A stretch of 64,000 bases of DNA from Akebia trifoliata (GCA_017979445.1 CM030706.1:13874967-13938966), one strand, 5' to 3'; counted from the first letter of the stretch, positions 25,868 to 36,468 are shown. The notes: a model not told the origin generated them from the sequence alone. Program-made: numbers and translations.

Positions 25868-26292
25868 CACTAGTGTTGGATCCCACATGGATCCAAGCCT
25901 ACATGGGTCTTCTATGCCTTCATTGGCAGTGTAAGAAGCTAGTCGGGGCCCAACTCTGACACGAGTAACAGTAGCACTAATGTGGATCCCACATAGATCC
26001 GGACTTATGTAGGTCTTTTCTGCCTTTGTTTGCAAAGCAAGAAGCTAGTTGGGGTCCTACTCTGTCAAAAGTTTCAAGAGCACTTAAGTTTGATCCCACT
26101 TGGATCTAGGCCTATGTGGGTATTTTTTACCTTAGTTGGCAGAGTTAGAAGTTGGTCAAGGCCCAACTCTGATACGAGCAACAGTAGCACTTATATGGAT
26201 CTCACTTGGATTCGGACCTACGTGGGTCTTCTCTACCTTCATTGACAGAGTAAGAAGCTGGTCGGGGTCTTACTCTATCACGAGTTCAAGAG
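25868..26292. repeat. Four-copy tandem repeat with a two-unit period
   Basis: Units start at 25868, 25975, 26081 and 26188 (lengths 107, 106, 107, 105), each beginning CACT and containing GATCYCAC--GGATCY. Units 1 and 3 end in CCCAACTCTGA-ACGAG-AACAGTAG, while units 2 and 4 end in CTACTCT/TTACTCT and TTCAAGAG. The pattern is therefore A-B-A-B with a period near 213 bp. It lies in the 3' untranslated part of the Tat element, just after integrase. Confidence 0.8.
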
Positions 26293-27639
26293 CACTAAAT
26301 TTAGCCATTGTAGTAGTAGAAAACTAAAGCAGAGTTAAAACCTTTTTCAAGGATAGTAACTCAAGGGTATTCCTTCCTTCAAAGTTTATTGCATTCATCC
26401 AGTAGAAGGTTCCACTTAAGTAAAACTTACTTAAGGTGAAACCTGGGGGGGAAAGAGTGTAGTAAGCATGAGCAGTTTAAGCATAATAATAGTGTAATAA
26501 GCCAATTTCCTAAGCATGAGCAGTTCAAGCAAAGTAGCAGTGTAATGTGTAGAGTGTAGTAAGCATGAGCAGTGTAATAAGCCGATTTTTTAAGCGCAAG
26601 TAGTATAAGTAGAGTAGAAGTGCTATGAGCGGAATTAGGTGTGCAACAATATAGCTGAAACAGCATAATGTGCAGTACAATAGTTCAGCTGAGAAAGTAA
26701 TTATGAGCAGAATGAGCAGTGCGGCAATTCAGTTAGAGATTGCGCAAGTGCAAACAGTGCGATAAGGTTCGCAGTAGAAGTGGGTGAGCATATAGCTTAA
26801 GTTAGTTTGAATAAAGCAAGCGACATGATATACTAGACTTACAAAGCCTAATGTTGAAAGTTATTATGAATACAGTGTAAATAGTAAGAAAAAGAAAAGA
26901 TTCAGACATGGCGGCAGTTGTGCAAAAGCAAATTTTTTTTCATTAATAGTGAAAGGAAAAAATACAAGAGAGAGATCCCAAAGTTGGGATAGTACAAAAC
27001 ATAGTAACGAAAACAAAGAGCAAATCTTCATTTAGGAATGAAAGGCTTGCTGCTAAAAAGTGAAGTCCGAGTAGTAGAAATAGGAAGATCAACTTCAGAA
27101 ACAGAAAGAGGAGGATCAACTTCAGTAGTAGAGCTTGGAGGATCAACCGCTTTATCCTGAACCATGTCAATAACAGGGACAAAAGGCAGGTTGGGATTCA
27201 GTTTATCTTACTCAGTACCTCTTTAAGGAAGGGAGAGAGAGGGAAACTGAGGTCAGCCTTAATTTGCCCAACATAGACCAAGATTTCTCCCTGGTGGCAT
27301 TCACTAGGGGTATTTGGGTCCTCGTCGACCCGAATAGACATAGAGGCAGGAATATAGAGACCCCGTCAAAGTTGGGTTGCAGTAACAACCATTGAGAAAG
27401 TAAGTGTGTAGAAATGAGAAGACAAGGGAAGAAGATTACCTCAGTTCGAAAGAGGTAACAGTAGCAGCGAAGCAAGAGAAAGAGCTTTTCATAGGAAGCA
27501 AAGAGATATAATTTCAGAGTTTTAGCACAGTAAGAAGAGAAATAAGCACTAAGTCCCCTATTTATAAGAATAGATAGAGGAGCATGTACTGCTAAGAGGA
27601 CAACTTGAGTCCAGTTCAAGCGTCGCAGTTTGGGGGTAG
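26293..27639 (+). other. 3' untranslated region of the Tat element
   Basis: No domain was recognised. At 26455-26625 a motif AAGCATGAGCAGT recurs three times with TGTAATAAGCC spacers, a second small repeat. The stretch ends in GTTTGGGGGTAG at 27628-27639, the polypurine tract next to the 3' LTR. The minus-strand open frames here (26943-27182 and 27212-27733) have no recognisable features. Confidence 0.6.
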
Positions 27640-28161
27640 TGTAAAAATTAGTGTGACACGTGGATGAACACAGATAAGCAGTGTAGGTCAAAGTAGAGAC
27701 CTCCCTAGCCTGAGTAGAAGGGCAGCACAGCATTGAGTGAGACTAGGTCAGCCAAGCAGGGCAAGCCTAGTCATAAAATAATCGTAAGCCTGATATATTC
27801 ACGTCAATTCCAGAAATCTCAGAGGAGATCTCTACAGCATAGTACGGTCAATTCAAAATATCTTTGTTAGGTGAACAACTTCGTAGAGTCAGTGGATATC
27901 ACAGGATTATCGACCGAAAAGTGAGAAACCCTGATTCGAATCCAAGAACTATAAGTAGCACAGTAAGCCCTGTTGAGGAGATCTTTTTGGAGGGATCAGA
28001 AGTCTAACTAATTTTCTGAGACTATTCATCTACTTTTCTAACTTGAGCGGCGGAGTGATTTTGGTAGGTACCACGCTGCTACGGGGAGAAAGGTGCTCGG
28101 AGCTACTTCGGATTAGTGTGACAGAGTCCATCAGAGTCGTTCATCGAATTTCGACCGCACA
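27640..28161 (+). repeat. 3' LTR of the Tat element at 19927
   Basis: It begins TGTAAAAATTAGTG and ends CGACCGCACA. It aligns with 19927-20493 from about the TAGCCTG/GGGCAGCACA region onward. The first about 100 bp differ strongly, including loss of the CAGCATACGGGCGCTG segment. Confidence 0.8.
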
Positions 28162-28714
28162 TATATTATTTATTTGCTTCTTCGACATATTAAGGTTAAC
28201 ATGTACATCTAATATCTAGCTTAATTTCATTTATTTTTAGGTCATTTAATTCTTTATTAAATTCTATTGAGAATCATTTATTGGCATATCCATGTTTTCA
28301 ATACATTGTCTATTTTCTATTGTTTATTTCCCATGTCTACTTTTTACCCTTGGATGACATGGTAGTGTTTTTTTAATTTTCAAGAGTCATCCAAGTTTGG
28401 GAGTTTGATCCAATGTTTAAAGAATGGATCAATTATTGAATTTAAAATTTTCAAATTCGTCAAGTCATGATGGGACCCCCCTCAATTTTATTATAATTGA
28501 TTTACAATTTTTAAAGAATTTAAAAGTATAATATTATTTTTCTTAAACTAATTATTTTTACATAAATTATATTAAGTATTTATTATTTAGGAAGGATTGT
28601 TAAGAATCTTTACATAATAAAAACAAAGTCCCCTCAAGATTATCCTAAAATCAAAGCAATTCCCAAAATGTTACATTTTTGAATGGGAAACGTTTTGAAA
28701 TTCAATTTTTAAAG
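28162..28714. other. copia 3' LTR tail, then AT-rich DNA downstream of the HHO gene
   Basis: The first about 70 bp continue the copia 3' LTR interrupted at 19926. The rest is AT-rich with no exon or paired repeat that I can identify. The end of the copia element cannot be fixed because the matching flank before 7071 is short and eroded. Confidence 0.45.
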
Positions 28715-28838
28715 TGGGTCATTCTATTTGCACACACCGAAGTGACTAATTGCACCCACCTCCAGCACATTTTGGAGTGGAATGTATAAAAGGAAGTGGG
28801 GGCAATTAGCCAAAAGGTATGTGCAAATGGAACGGCCC
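28715..28838. mobile_element. Small hAT-like MITE
   Basis: The left arm TGGGTCATTCTATTTGCACA pairs with the right arm, whose reverse complement is GGGCCGTTCCATTTGCACAT. Further inside, CTAATTGC on the left pairs with GCAATTAG on the right. The flanks are TTTTAAAG (28707-28714) and TTTTAAAA (28839-28846), an 8-bp duplication with one mismatch, as expected for hAT elements. It is 124 bp long, non-coding, and lies about 300 bp beyond the stop codon of the HHO gene. Confidence 0.65.
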
Positions 28839-29144
28839 TTTTAAAATGGTTCACAATACATCAACCGTTTAATCTTATTTGATTGAACCACCTATTCAAT
28901 AAAAATTTGTAATTCTATTTGAACCAAACTGGCTTTATTATCAAATTCAATTAGACGTTGTTAGATTGGGATCAGTATGGTTTTAAAACATTGGATGATC
29001 TCATCATAGCTACCAAAAAATGAGATAGAACTCGTCAAGAACGAAACATAGCAAGTCAAAAATAAATGAATCCTCTTTATTTGTGTATCACAAAAATAGA
29101 TATAAATATATAAAAATCCCAATTCCCTAGCATCAAACAAGAAA

Positions 29145-32100
29145 TTAGAAGGTGGGGGATGCCGTTGTGGAATGAGTCGAAGAAGATGATGTCGGGGAAC
29201 TAGAACGGTCATTATTATCCCCCACACTATACTTTGCTCGGCTACTCCTCTCATCTGAGTACAACTGTTTCTGTTGTTGTTGTTGTTGATGATGAGAATA
29301 CGAGGCCAATGTCAGCTGTTGTGATATAGCTATAGGAACATAGACACCCTTAGTAGCCTTCATCGTGGTATCTACCTTTGTTACTGCCGTCGGGGCACAT
29401 TCTGCTGGTGGGGGCCATATGCCTCCCACCAAAACATAATGAGTTGGTTGAGGGTTGCCGTTGTTGTGAATTGGTGGACTGGGCCTTGTTGTGTACAAAC
29501 GGTATTTCTGAGGAATATGTGAATTTTAATATATAAAAAAATTGTTTGAAATAATGTTTTAAAATTCCTGCAGAGCTGACATGGTACTAAAACTCGTTTG
29601 ACTCAACTCAAGTACGTAAGAATTTTGCCAAGTTAAGTATTTTTTAAAATCAGAAAATATTCAATGGGCTTGGTTGAGTTGGCTAAAATCATTGTAAGAG
29701 CCAGAGTTGTCATCTCTAGCTCAATTCCTCGAGTCGCATAATGCAAATCTCGCATACCATCAAAAGTAAAAAACAATACAATGTCCTCTCAACAACAATC
29801 CTTTTAATTTTCAGGAATAATGAAAGAATAAGCACATAAAACACCTTTTGTTATAATGGTAATTTAGTAAAAAATAAAAATAAAAAATCTAGAATATACT
29901 TAATGAATGGGTAAATTTGAGAAAGATATGTTTTTTTTTTGAAGGAATTTACTGTTGCTAATAAGGGGCTCAAACTCTCTTTATTTATTTTTTATTTATC
30001 AAATGTTAGGTTCCCAAAGATGAGATAAAAAGTTACTTAGAAAAATATATTTGAGATAGGGCTATCTCAACTAAAATGCATATGTAATTTTTATAGTATT
30101 TATTAAAATGATCATATAATGATGTTGATATTTATTTATTTATTTGAATTAAAGTAATAGTAATTTCATTTGATGATACATTAAGAGAAAATTGATTGAG
30201 ATGATTTGTACATGTTCAGGGAATGTCCATAAGATGTTTAGGGTAAAATAACTAGTCAAGTTGAAGATCTTAAAAGAGTAAGAGAAAGATTAAAAATAAT
30301 GTAGATGAAGACAACAAAAGCAGATGTGAACCCAATATAAATAATATAAAACTTTGTTTAGAACAAAGTGACTGGAAGAATAAGATTGGTGACCCGAAAT
30401 CTTTAAATAAAACTTTGTTGTTGTTGTCTTACATTTTCTTTTAAACCCATACAAAATGACTATATGTTTTTCAAAATAGATACTCCTTTAAAGAAATCTG
30501 CCTTTATAGCCTTATTTTCAAATTGAAATAGATCTTATATATAATTCCAACTTTTTCATGATTTGAGGTTTGAAGACCATTAAAAATAAAAATAAAAATT
30601 CAAAAATGTAACCCTGAAATGGATACCCAATTTGATAAATAAAGAAGAATAATACTGAAGTGACCTTAAGATACTACCTCATATCTCACTTTCCTGATGT
30701 AGAAGTGTGTATGAACCATGAAGAATGCTGAAGTGGTCTCAAGATCGCACACCCTAACGTGAAAAGTGTATGAGAACCATATATGCTTTTCCTTGAGATA
30801 CGTGTGCAAAAAGCATCTATGGCTCCTATCCACTTTTACATCAAGATATGCGATATGAGGTCCAATCTTGAGGTCTCCCCAGCACGACTCGTGAACCATA
30901 GATGTTTTTCATTGTGAAGGAAAGTGAGATATGAGGTTCATTCGTGAGGTTACTCCAGCATGACTCAAAAACTAAACATCAAAATGGATATAGCTGTTTT
31001 GATTAATATTCTAAAAAATGTAGCTGAATTTGAAATTTCCAAAAGTATACATAACTTTTTTACAGCTAAATCATCTATAAATACGTCTGACACAAATCAC
31101 ATCTGATTTTCAATGTCACATTCTTTTAAGGGTATGTTTGATTGCATGGAAAGTCACTTTCCATGGAATTTGAAATCCATGGAAAATTAGTTGTGAAAAA
31201 TAGGTAGGGTTGGAAAATCAAATTCCATTGTTTGATTTCACTTGGATAAAATCATGGAAAAAATATGAGAAAAAAGAAGAGGAGAAGGAGGAAGAAGATG
31301 AGAGGAGGGGGAGAGGAAGAAGATGACGAGGAAGAGGGAGGGGGGAGGATGTGGCGATGATGGCGACGAAGGTGGCGACGGCGACGGTGGCCGCTGCAAC
31401 GATGGCGGCGAAGGAGGTAAGTGAGGAAGATGGGGGGAGAACGTGGTGGTGGTGGTGGCGGAAGAGGTGAGGGATGGAGAAGAAGGAGAAAAAGAAAAAG
31501 AAGAAGAGAGAGAGAGAAGGTGGTCGGAGACGGAGCCGACGGTGACGGGATGGTGATGACTGCGGCAAGGTTAGTGTAATGGTGGTGGTGGTGGTAGTGG
31601 TGGTAGGAAAGAATTGAGGATGGAAAATATGGATGGATTTCATTTTCCCACCCATATGGGTGGGAAAGTAAAATCCATGATTTAGTGGACTTTTTGAATG
31701 AGGTGGAAAATGAATTTCCATTTCCATGTGCAATCAAACACTTGAAAAATGTCATTTTCCATGGAAATTGATTTTCCACCATATTTTCCATGTGCAATCA
31801 AACATACCCTAAGAGAAATGTTAAATGGATGCAGTTTTTGGTTCATGCCCTTCACACCCTCTGACTTGTTGGTTCACAGCCCAACAAATGTTTGACACGT
31901 GGTGCAAATGACATGAGCAATAGAGAGAGCTTTCTCTCTCTTGCCCACTACCCATATATTTATTTTTTTAGATTTCAAATCTTAAAAAGGGTTAGGTCCA
32001 CATTAATTATCATATTGACAATCCAATAAAACAGCCTTTTAGATTTCACAAAAAATATTCATATTAAAAAAATACTATTTTTTGAACTTGATCCAAGGTG

Positions 32101-33974
32101 TTGAATATGGACGGCCACCGAGCACCTAAATTTAAAAATAAAATTCAAATGTGAAAAATAATTATTTTGAAATTTATTTTTTTTAAATTCATATAATTTT
32201 GTCCTCTACAACTCCATTGCATCCGATCATGTTTTTGAATGTCAGGTGATCAAATCAAAAAGTTTGATTTTTTTTTCACTACAGGCAGGAGAGAAAGGGG
32301 TGTTGGCCAAAAACAATGTCCATTTAGCATCACTCTTCTTTTAATAAATCCACTTTAACCAACCGACAACCCATAGTGTTTATTTAACAATGTTGTCATC
32401 CTACGGGGGATTTCAGAGCTTTTACATGTCTTCGCTTTTTTTTTTTTTTCTCTTGTCAAAGTAAAAAAATATTAAGATACAAAATTAAAGAGAATAAATA
32501 ATATATATGGTTAAAAATGTAATGCAAAATTAAAATTAAAAATATTTTTTTAGGGATTTAATAAATATTTATTAATCCAAAGCTTTACAACAAAGATTAA
32601 ATACAGTGATAAGAGATTATTACCTGTAAATGACTTTTAACTTCATCATTAGTAAGCCCATCGACCTTCATCAATTCTCTAATTTGCTTCGGTGTAGCAG
32701 CTGAGGCAACTCAAGAAATCATAACTTGAAATCTGAATTCAAAATTAATTATCCAATTATAATAAACAATCTACAAAATTGTTTACATACCATGAGATCC
32801 GCCAAGTTGTTGTAGAGCATGTAAGAATTTCTGATGAAGTTCGTTCGACCAACTTCGCCTAACTTTCCTATTTGATTGTTCTTTCACGACTTGTACTCTT
32901 CTATCATCATTGTCAGTGGTCGAGCTCGTTGAAGCCATTGGTATCGTAGTTGTTTTCTTTGCTCCAATTGTGGTTGTGGTGGCTACTTCATCTTTGCGAA
33001 AAGGATGAAATGCGCCAACCCTTTTTTTTGTCTCGATCACCTGAAACTTTTTTCTCAATCAAATTCTAGGTTTTTAAATTTGGTCAACAACAATTTGATT
33101 AGATCCATTTACAATGAAGTTAGGTACATGGGGCTAATTTTTAATATGAAATGTAATCAGGACTCTTTTTAACTCGGCCAAAAATAAATAAAAGTTATTA
33201 TGTCGATTTTTTTTTTTTTTTTTTTTTTGTGATTGATATTAAATGAAATTTTGTGATCGGAAGATCAATTAATTCAGTATATTACAAGTAAACTAATTAT
33301 AATGGAAATATAAAATATAAATTCCTCAAAAATTCAAAATAAAGTCAAATGAGTTTGAAACAGTTTGAGAGTGTTTAACACTGTCGATCCTGATAAGATC
33401 AAATTAGATAAGTCGGCTTTTGAAACAATATGATCAAATTTAAATAAAAAAAAAAAAAAAAAAATTAATACAGATTTATTTAATTGAATTATTTGATTAT
33501 TTATTACCTCTTTAGATGGTGGTAGTGGATCTGGAGTTTGATTCCATAATTGAACAGATCTCAACCAATCTACCTTCTGTTCAATCTTCTCATTAGTTCT
33601 ATCAGATTCTTCTTCTGCTTCTTCTTGAGAAGAAGAAAAGCTTCGGTTTAATGGCATAAATTCCTCAAGAACAGGACCTTCTTCTCTCGAGGTCTGTTCT
33701 TCACTTCTAGAGAAACACAGTTGTTGCCTGCAATTCTCAATAGCTATAAATCAAACAAAAAACAATATGTATATATAAGAATTAGAATTAGTTTGTGCGC
33801 TTTCGAAGATCAACCAAATATGTAAGAGAGAATCTAATTGAATTGGATACCCTGGTTTACGAGTTCTAGAGAAAGAGGTAGCTCTCGATGGAAAACTAGG
33901 ATCTTACGATGCTCTTCCTCCAATGCTTCCATACGTCCTTGCCAACTCCTCTTCTTCTTTTCTGTGTAATTCAT
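29145..33974 (-). CDS. HHO: HHO/NIGT1-type GARP (G2-like) transcription factor, five exons
   Basis: Exons on the minus strand are 33974-33851, 33743-33508, 33040-32791, 32700-32624 and 29507-29145; all junctions are GT-AG, the phases fit, and the total is 1050 nt (349 aa plus stop). The N-terminus has the family helix [24 protein letters not shown], which contains an LxLxL (EAR-like) repressor motif. The GARP/Myb-like DNA-binding domain spans about residues 178-233, including [40 protein letters not shown] and KSHLQKYRL. The C-terminal part has [11 protein letters not shown], a Q-run and a serine-rich tail. Family members are nuclear repressors in nitrate/phosphate and flowering control; the VGGIW-type tail points to the HHO5/HHO6/EFM side. 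The ATG is the first in frame with the conserved helix. I see no break, so it is probably functional. Intron 4 (3.1 kb) is enlarged by repeats. Confidence 0.93.
30655..30965. repeat. Long imperfect foldback (arms about 150 bp) in the HHO intron
   Basis: The centre is near 30792-30808. Inner arms are CCATATATGCTTTT and AAAAAGCATCTATGG, and outer arms include CTCATATCTCACTTTCCT at about 30678 and its complement AGGAAAGTGAGATATGAG at about 30919. Pairing extends over about 150 nt per side at roughly 75-80 percent by eye. The arms also contain an internal duplication (GCTG-GG-GACCTCAAGAT and a CTCATAT block recur). It has no obvious TIR with target duplication. It could be a MITE remnant or a young inverted-repeat/hairpin RNA locus. 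Confidence 0.65.
31130..31809. mobile_element. Tourist-like (PIF/Harbinger) MITE with purine-rich core
   Basis: The left end GGGTATGTTTGATTGCATGG and the right end, whose reverse complement is GGGTATGTTTGATTGCACAT, form the TIRs. The target duplication is TAA at 31127-31129 and 31810-31812, as for PIF/Harbinger. The core at about 31255-31530 is almost pure A/G on the plus strand. TGGAAA/TTTCCA motifs repeat near both ends. No transposase is present. Confidence 0.8.
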
Positions 33975-34496
33975 GATTTCTATCAATCGAGATTGATGAG
34001 AGAGAGAGAGAGTGAAAAGGTTTGGAGGTTTGGAGTATCGGATGATGGGTTTTGACGGAGGGGTGAATATTCGGGAATTTGATTCCTTTGGGTTCTATAT
34101 CCAGTGCTGGAAATGACGTAAGCTGTTTTGGATATGTAGATCGATCGTAGAGACACCTCTACTTTCCGAATATTCTCACGAGAAGCGAGGGAGAGAGAAA
34201 GAGGGAAGCATCACTCACGTATGCGACCGTTCGAAAGGGAATCTTCTTAGCATCCGTATCTACCTTACGCCGCGTATGGGACGGCACGGACAAATAAGGT
34301 AAGACAATAGGGGGTAGTTTTTAATTAAGGTGATTTAAACACGCCCCCCACTTTTCAATCAATATTAGAGATACTCCACTATATTTTCAAATTGATGATA
34401 AACTCTCTTGACCTAATGTTTTGTGTGAGAGAGGCTAATGTTTTGTCTGATCAAGTCTTGAAAGCATTTTTTATTGTAGGGAAGTACAATTTCGAT
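33975..34496 (-). promoter_or_regulatory. 5' flank of the HHO gene up to the CACTA insertion
   Basis: About 520 bp separate the HHO start codon from the CACTA terminus. Next to the ATG lies a GAGAGAGAGAG run (CT-rich on the coding strand, typical of plant leaders). Two GAATATTC boxes follow further out. No firm TATA box was identified, so the transcription start is unknown. Confidence 0.6.
34065..34177. promoter_or_regulatory. Pair of GAATATTC boxes, candidate HHO/NIGT1 autoregulatory sites
   Basis: GAATATTC occurs at 34065-34072 and 34170-34177, about 91 and 196 bp upstream of the start codon. NIGT1/HRS1/HHO proteins are known to bind GAATATTC and GATTC/GAATC half-site pairs and to repress their own genes. 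A GATTC at 34081 and a GAATC near 34238 are also present. The palindrome occurs elsewhere in this AT-rich window (for example 11571 and 13378), so single copies mean little; the close pair is the signal. Confidence 0.5.
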
Positions 34497-34640
34497 CACT
34501 ACGTCAAAATAGTAATAGTTCAGCGTTACTGTAGCGGTAAATTCGACGGTCCTAAGCCCACGTTTATATTTCGTCGGTTCAAAAACCACGTTTAGGCCCA
34601 CAAAACAATTCGACAGGCTTAGCCCACCGAATTTTTTCTA
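34497..34640 (+). repeat. CACTA left terminus and subterminal repeats
   Basis: After the terminal CACTACGTCAAAATA, diverged copies of the subterminal motif follow: AAATTCGACGGTCCTAAGCC, TTTCGTCGGTTC and AATTCGACAGGCTTAGCC, with the inverted form CACCGAATTTTT. The same motif in better order fills the right end (53690-54010). Such repeats bind the transposase in known CACTA elements. Confidence 0.8.
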
Positions 34641-36380
34641 TCGTTTTAACGGCCCGTCTTCCTTTCTCATTCTGTTTTCCTGTTTTTCTGTTTTTCTGTT
34701 TTTCATCAACGCTTTTGTAAATCCCTCCTTCGAACTCTCCTCTCTTCGTCTCTCTCGATCTCTCGAACTTTCCTCTTTAAGTCTCTATCGAACTCACCTC
34801 TCTTTGTCTTTCTCGATCTCTCGAACTCTCCTCTTTAAGTCTCTCTCGATCTCTCCTCTCTGTCTCTCTCGATCTCTAGAACTCTCGATCTCTCCTCTCG
34901 TAAGTCTCTCTCGATTTTCTATCTATCCTCTCTCTGTAAGTCTCTCTCGATCTCTCCTCTCTGTATATGATCTCTTCTGACCTATTCGATCGATCAATTT
35001 ATAAAGTTGCTGATCGTCTTCTTCAATTTAAGCTCAAATCCTCTCGATCTCGTCGTCATCTGCGCCTTCCAAGACCTGAAGTTCAAATCGAAGAACTTAA
35101 GCTCAAATTCTTGATCTTCTCTTCTCAGCCAACCATTTTCGGAGCTCAAATTGAGATAGCCATTTGATTGGTTCAGATCTAGTAAGTATAGTTTCATATT
35201 TCTAAACATTTGCTGTAGAAATTGTTAGATTCTTCATAAATTTTTAAATTATTCTGATTCTTCATCAGTTATTTATGCTTGGTTGTTCATTTGGATTAGA
35301 TCTTTCCATATTTACTTGGTTAATATGACTACCCTATTTTGTATCTGCCTAACTTGTTAACTCGTCTCCCCATTAGTTATAATTAGCAATGCTTTTAGTA
35401 GTATTTCCAGAGTCGATCTTGGGCATTGGAGACCATTTTTTTATTTTTACCCACAAAATCTAGGAAAATGGACATCTCAACTTGTGAATAAAAGTTTTAA
35501 ATCGGAGGATTGTGGGGGGAAATATCGAGAAAATAGGGGATCGTTGGCCTATTCCAACAATTTGTTGTGTGTTGGAAATAGGTTAGGCCATTAGCAACCA
35601 GGTCTGAAGACATTGTTGTTTGTTTTATAGCAATTTGGGCAGAACATTCATATTCACACCCATAATCCATTCCAGAATCAGAATCATATTTTTAAATTAT
35701 TAAACATGATTCTAAACAGACTGAATGATTCAGCATGATGATTTAAAGCAACCTAAACATATTCTTACGGTTAAAGATGCTTTGAAACAGACTAAATATA
35801 TATTCTTATATTATTTGCATCGAAATGGACCAATGAGAAATCTCCGTACGAGACATTTGGTAAAAACTCACCTTAAAATCTAATTTCGTTGTTTTTGTTA
35901 CTTTCGAATTTCCATTGAGAGAGAACATAGTAGTTTCTATGTTATATATTTGATAAAGTTCTTCAAATTCTATTGTTTATGTTTTGTTTATCATGTTGAT
36001 TTAAAATTGTTTTTATAAATGTATTTTTATAATTAAATAATGTTTTTTTTTTATTTTATATTATAAGCTGTATTAATATATGCCCAATCATAAAATATAA
36101 TTTATATACAATATAACCATTTAAATTCTCAAAAATGATGAAAAATGTAAGAACTGATCGACTTGACCAAGTTTTCAAAGCTGAGACGGGTGATTCATTG
36201 TAGATATCTGCCTTGAATGCCTCCAAGACTCAGATAGATGACTCTCCCAAGTCATGTTCTAACATGTGTTTCTCATTGGTAATCTGAATGGACTAACAAT
36301 AATCTTGTTGTTGGACGAGTTTTAAAACTGTGGTCTGAACAGACGTATTAGATATTTATGCTTTCAACAAATTACTTCAG
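34641..36380 (+). other. Pyrimidine-rich leader-like segment and intron-like AT-rich DNA in the CACTA
   Basis: From about 34680 to 34970 the strand is an imperfect CTCTCTCGATCTCT repeat, resembling a plant 5' leader. A possible exon ends at CTA|GTAAGTA (about 35182), followed by AT-rich DNA up to a plausible acceptor TTACTTCAG at 36380. No protein motif was recognised; the 67-aa open frame at 34967-35167 matches nothing I know. It may be the promoter and first intron of a captured gene. Confidence 0.35.
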
Positions 36381-36468
36381 AATATCTAGAGTGAAATTGT
36401 CTAATATGATTCGGAAGAGGAGTAATGCAGTTAGTCCTACTATTGCATTGGAGACTGCAACTGCTTTG
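36381..36468 (+). pseudogene. Exon-like segment interrupted by the Tat insertion, gene not recognised
   Basis: After the acceptor TTACTTCAG, an open frame reads ISRVKLSNMIRKRSNAV, then SPTIALETATALQ. The last codon (CAG, 48385-48387) lies beyond the retroelement and is followed by the donor GTATTG. Excising the element with one CTTTG copy restores a 91-nt exon with good splice sites on both sides. I cannot name the gene. It may belong to VPS13 or to another captured gene. Confidence 0.45.

Larger units (their letters stand above)
19927..28161 (+). mobile_element. Ty3/gypsy Tat-lineage element, complete structure but decayed
   Basis: LTRs are at 19927-20493 and 27640-28161, with gag, protease, reverse transcriptase, RNase H, a second RNase H-like domain and integrase between them in gypsy order. 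Flanking pentamers are GATAT (19922-19926) and TATAT (28162-28166), a one-mismatch target duplication inside the copia 3' LTR. A second RNase H-like domain after the first marks the Tat lineage. Stops, mostly TAG, are frequent in all domains. The LTRs differ by many substitutions and indels, so the insertion is old relative to copy B. Confidence 0.85.
7071..28230 (+). mobile_element. Decayed Ty1/copia element, split by nested insertions
   Basis: The two LTRs are 7071 to about 7760 and 19351-19926, the latter continuing after a nested gypsy element at 28162 to about 28230. Between them, in copia order, come gag (7965-8470 and 11440-11790), protease and integrase (to about 13120), then reverse transcriptase and RNase H (to about 14440). 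Integrase before reverse transcriptase defines Ty1/copia. Every domain has stops or frameshifts. Nested inside are a solo LTR, a TIR element with a second solo LTR, and a complete but dead Tat gypsy. Of the 21-kb span, about 9-10 kb is copia. The end of the 3' LTR is uncertain. Confidence 0.8.
29508..32623 (-). other. Intron 4 of the HHO gene
   Basis: This intron lies between the end of the GARP helix region (KSHLQ) and KYRL, a conserved splice position in the family. It holds a long foldback (30655-30965) and a Tourist-like MITE (31130-31809). The rest is AT-rich without exons. Confidence 0.85.

Noticed and set aside
27212..27733. 173-codon minus-strand frame
   Set aside because: It runs across the 3' region and into the 3' LTR of the Tat element, antisense to it, without motifs.
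31218..31797. 171- and 181-codon minus-strand frames
   Set aside because: They translate a purine/pyrimidine tract inside a MITE; low-complexity S/P/H/L text only.
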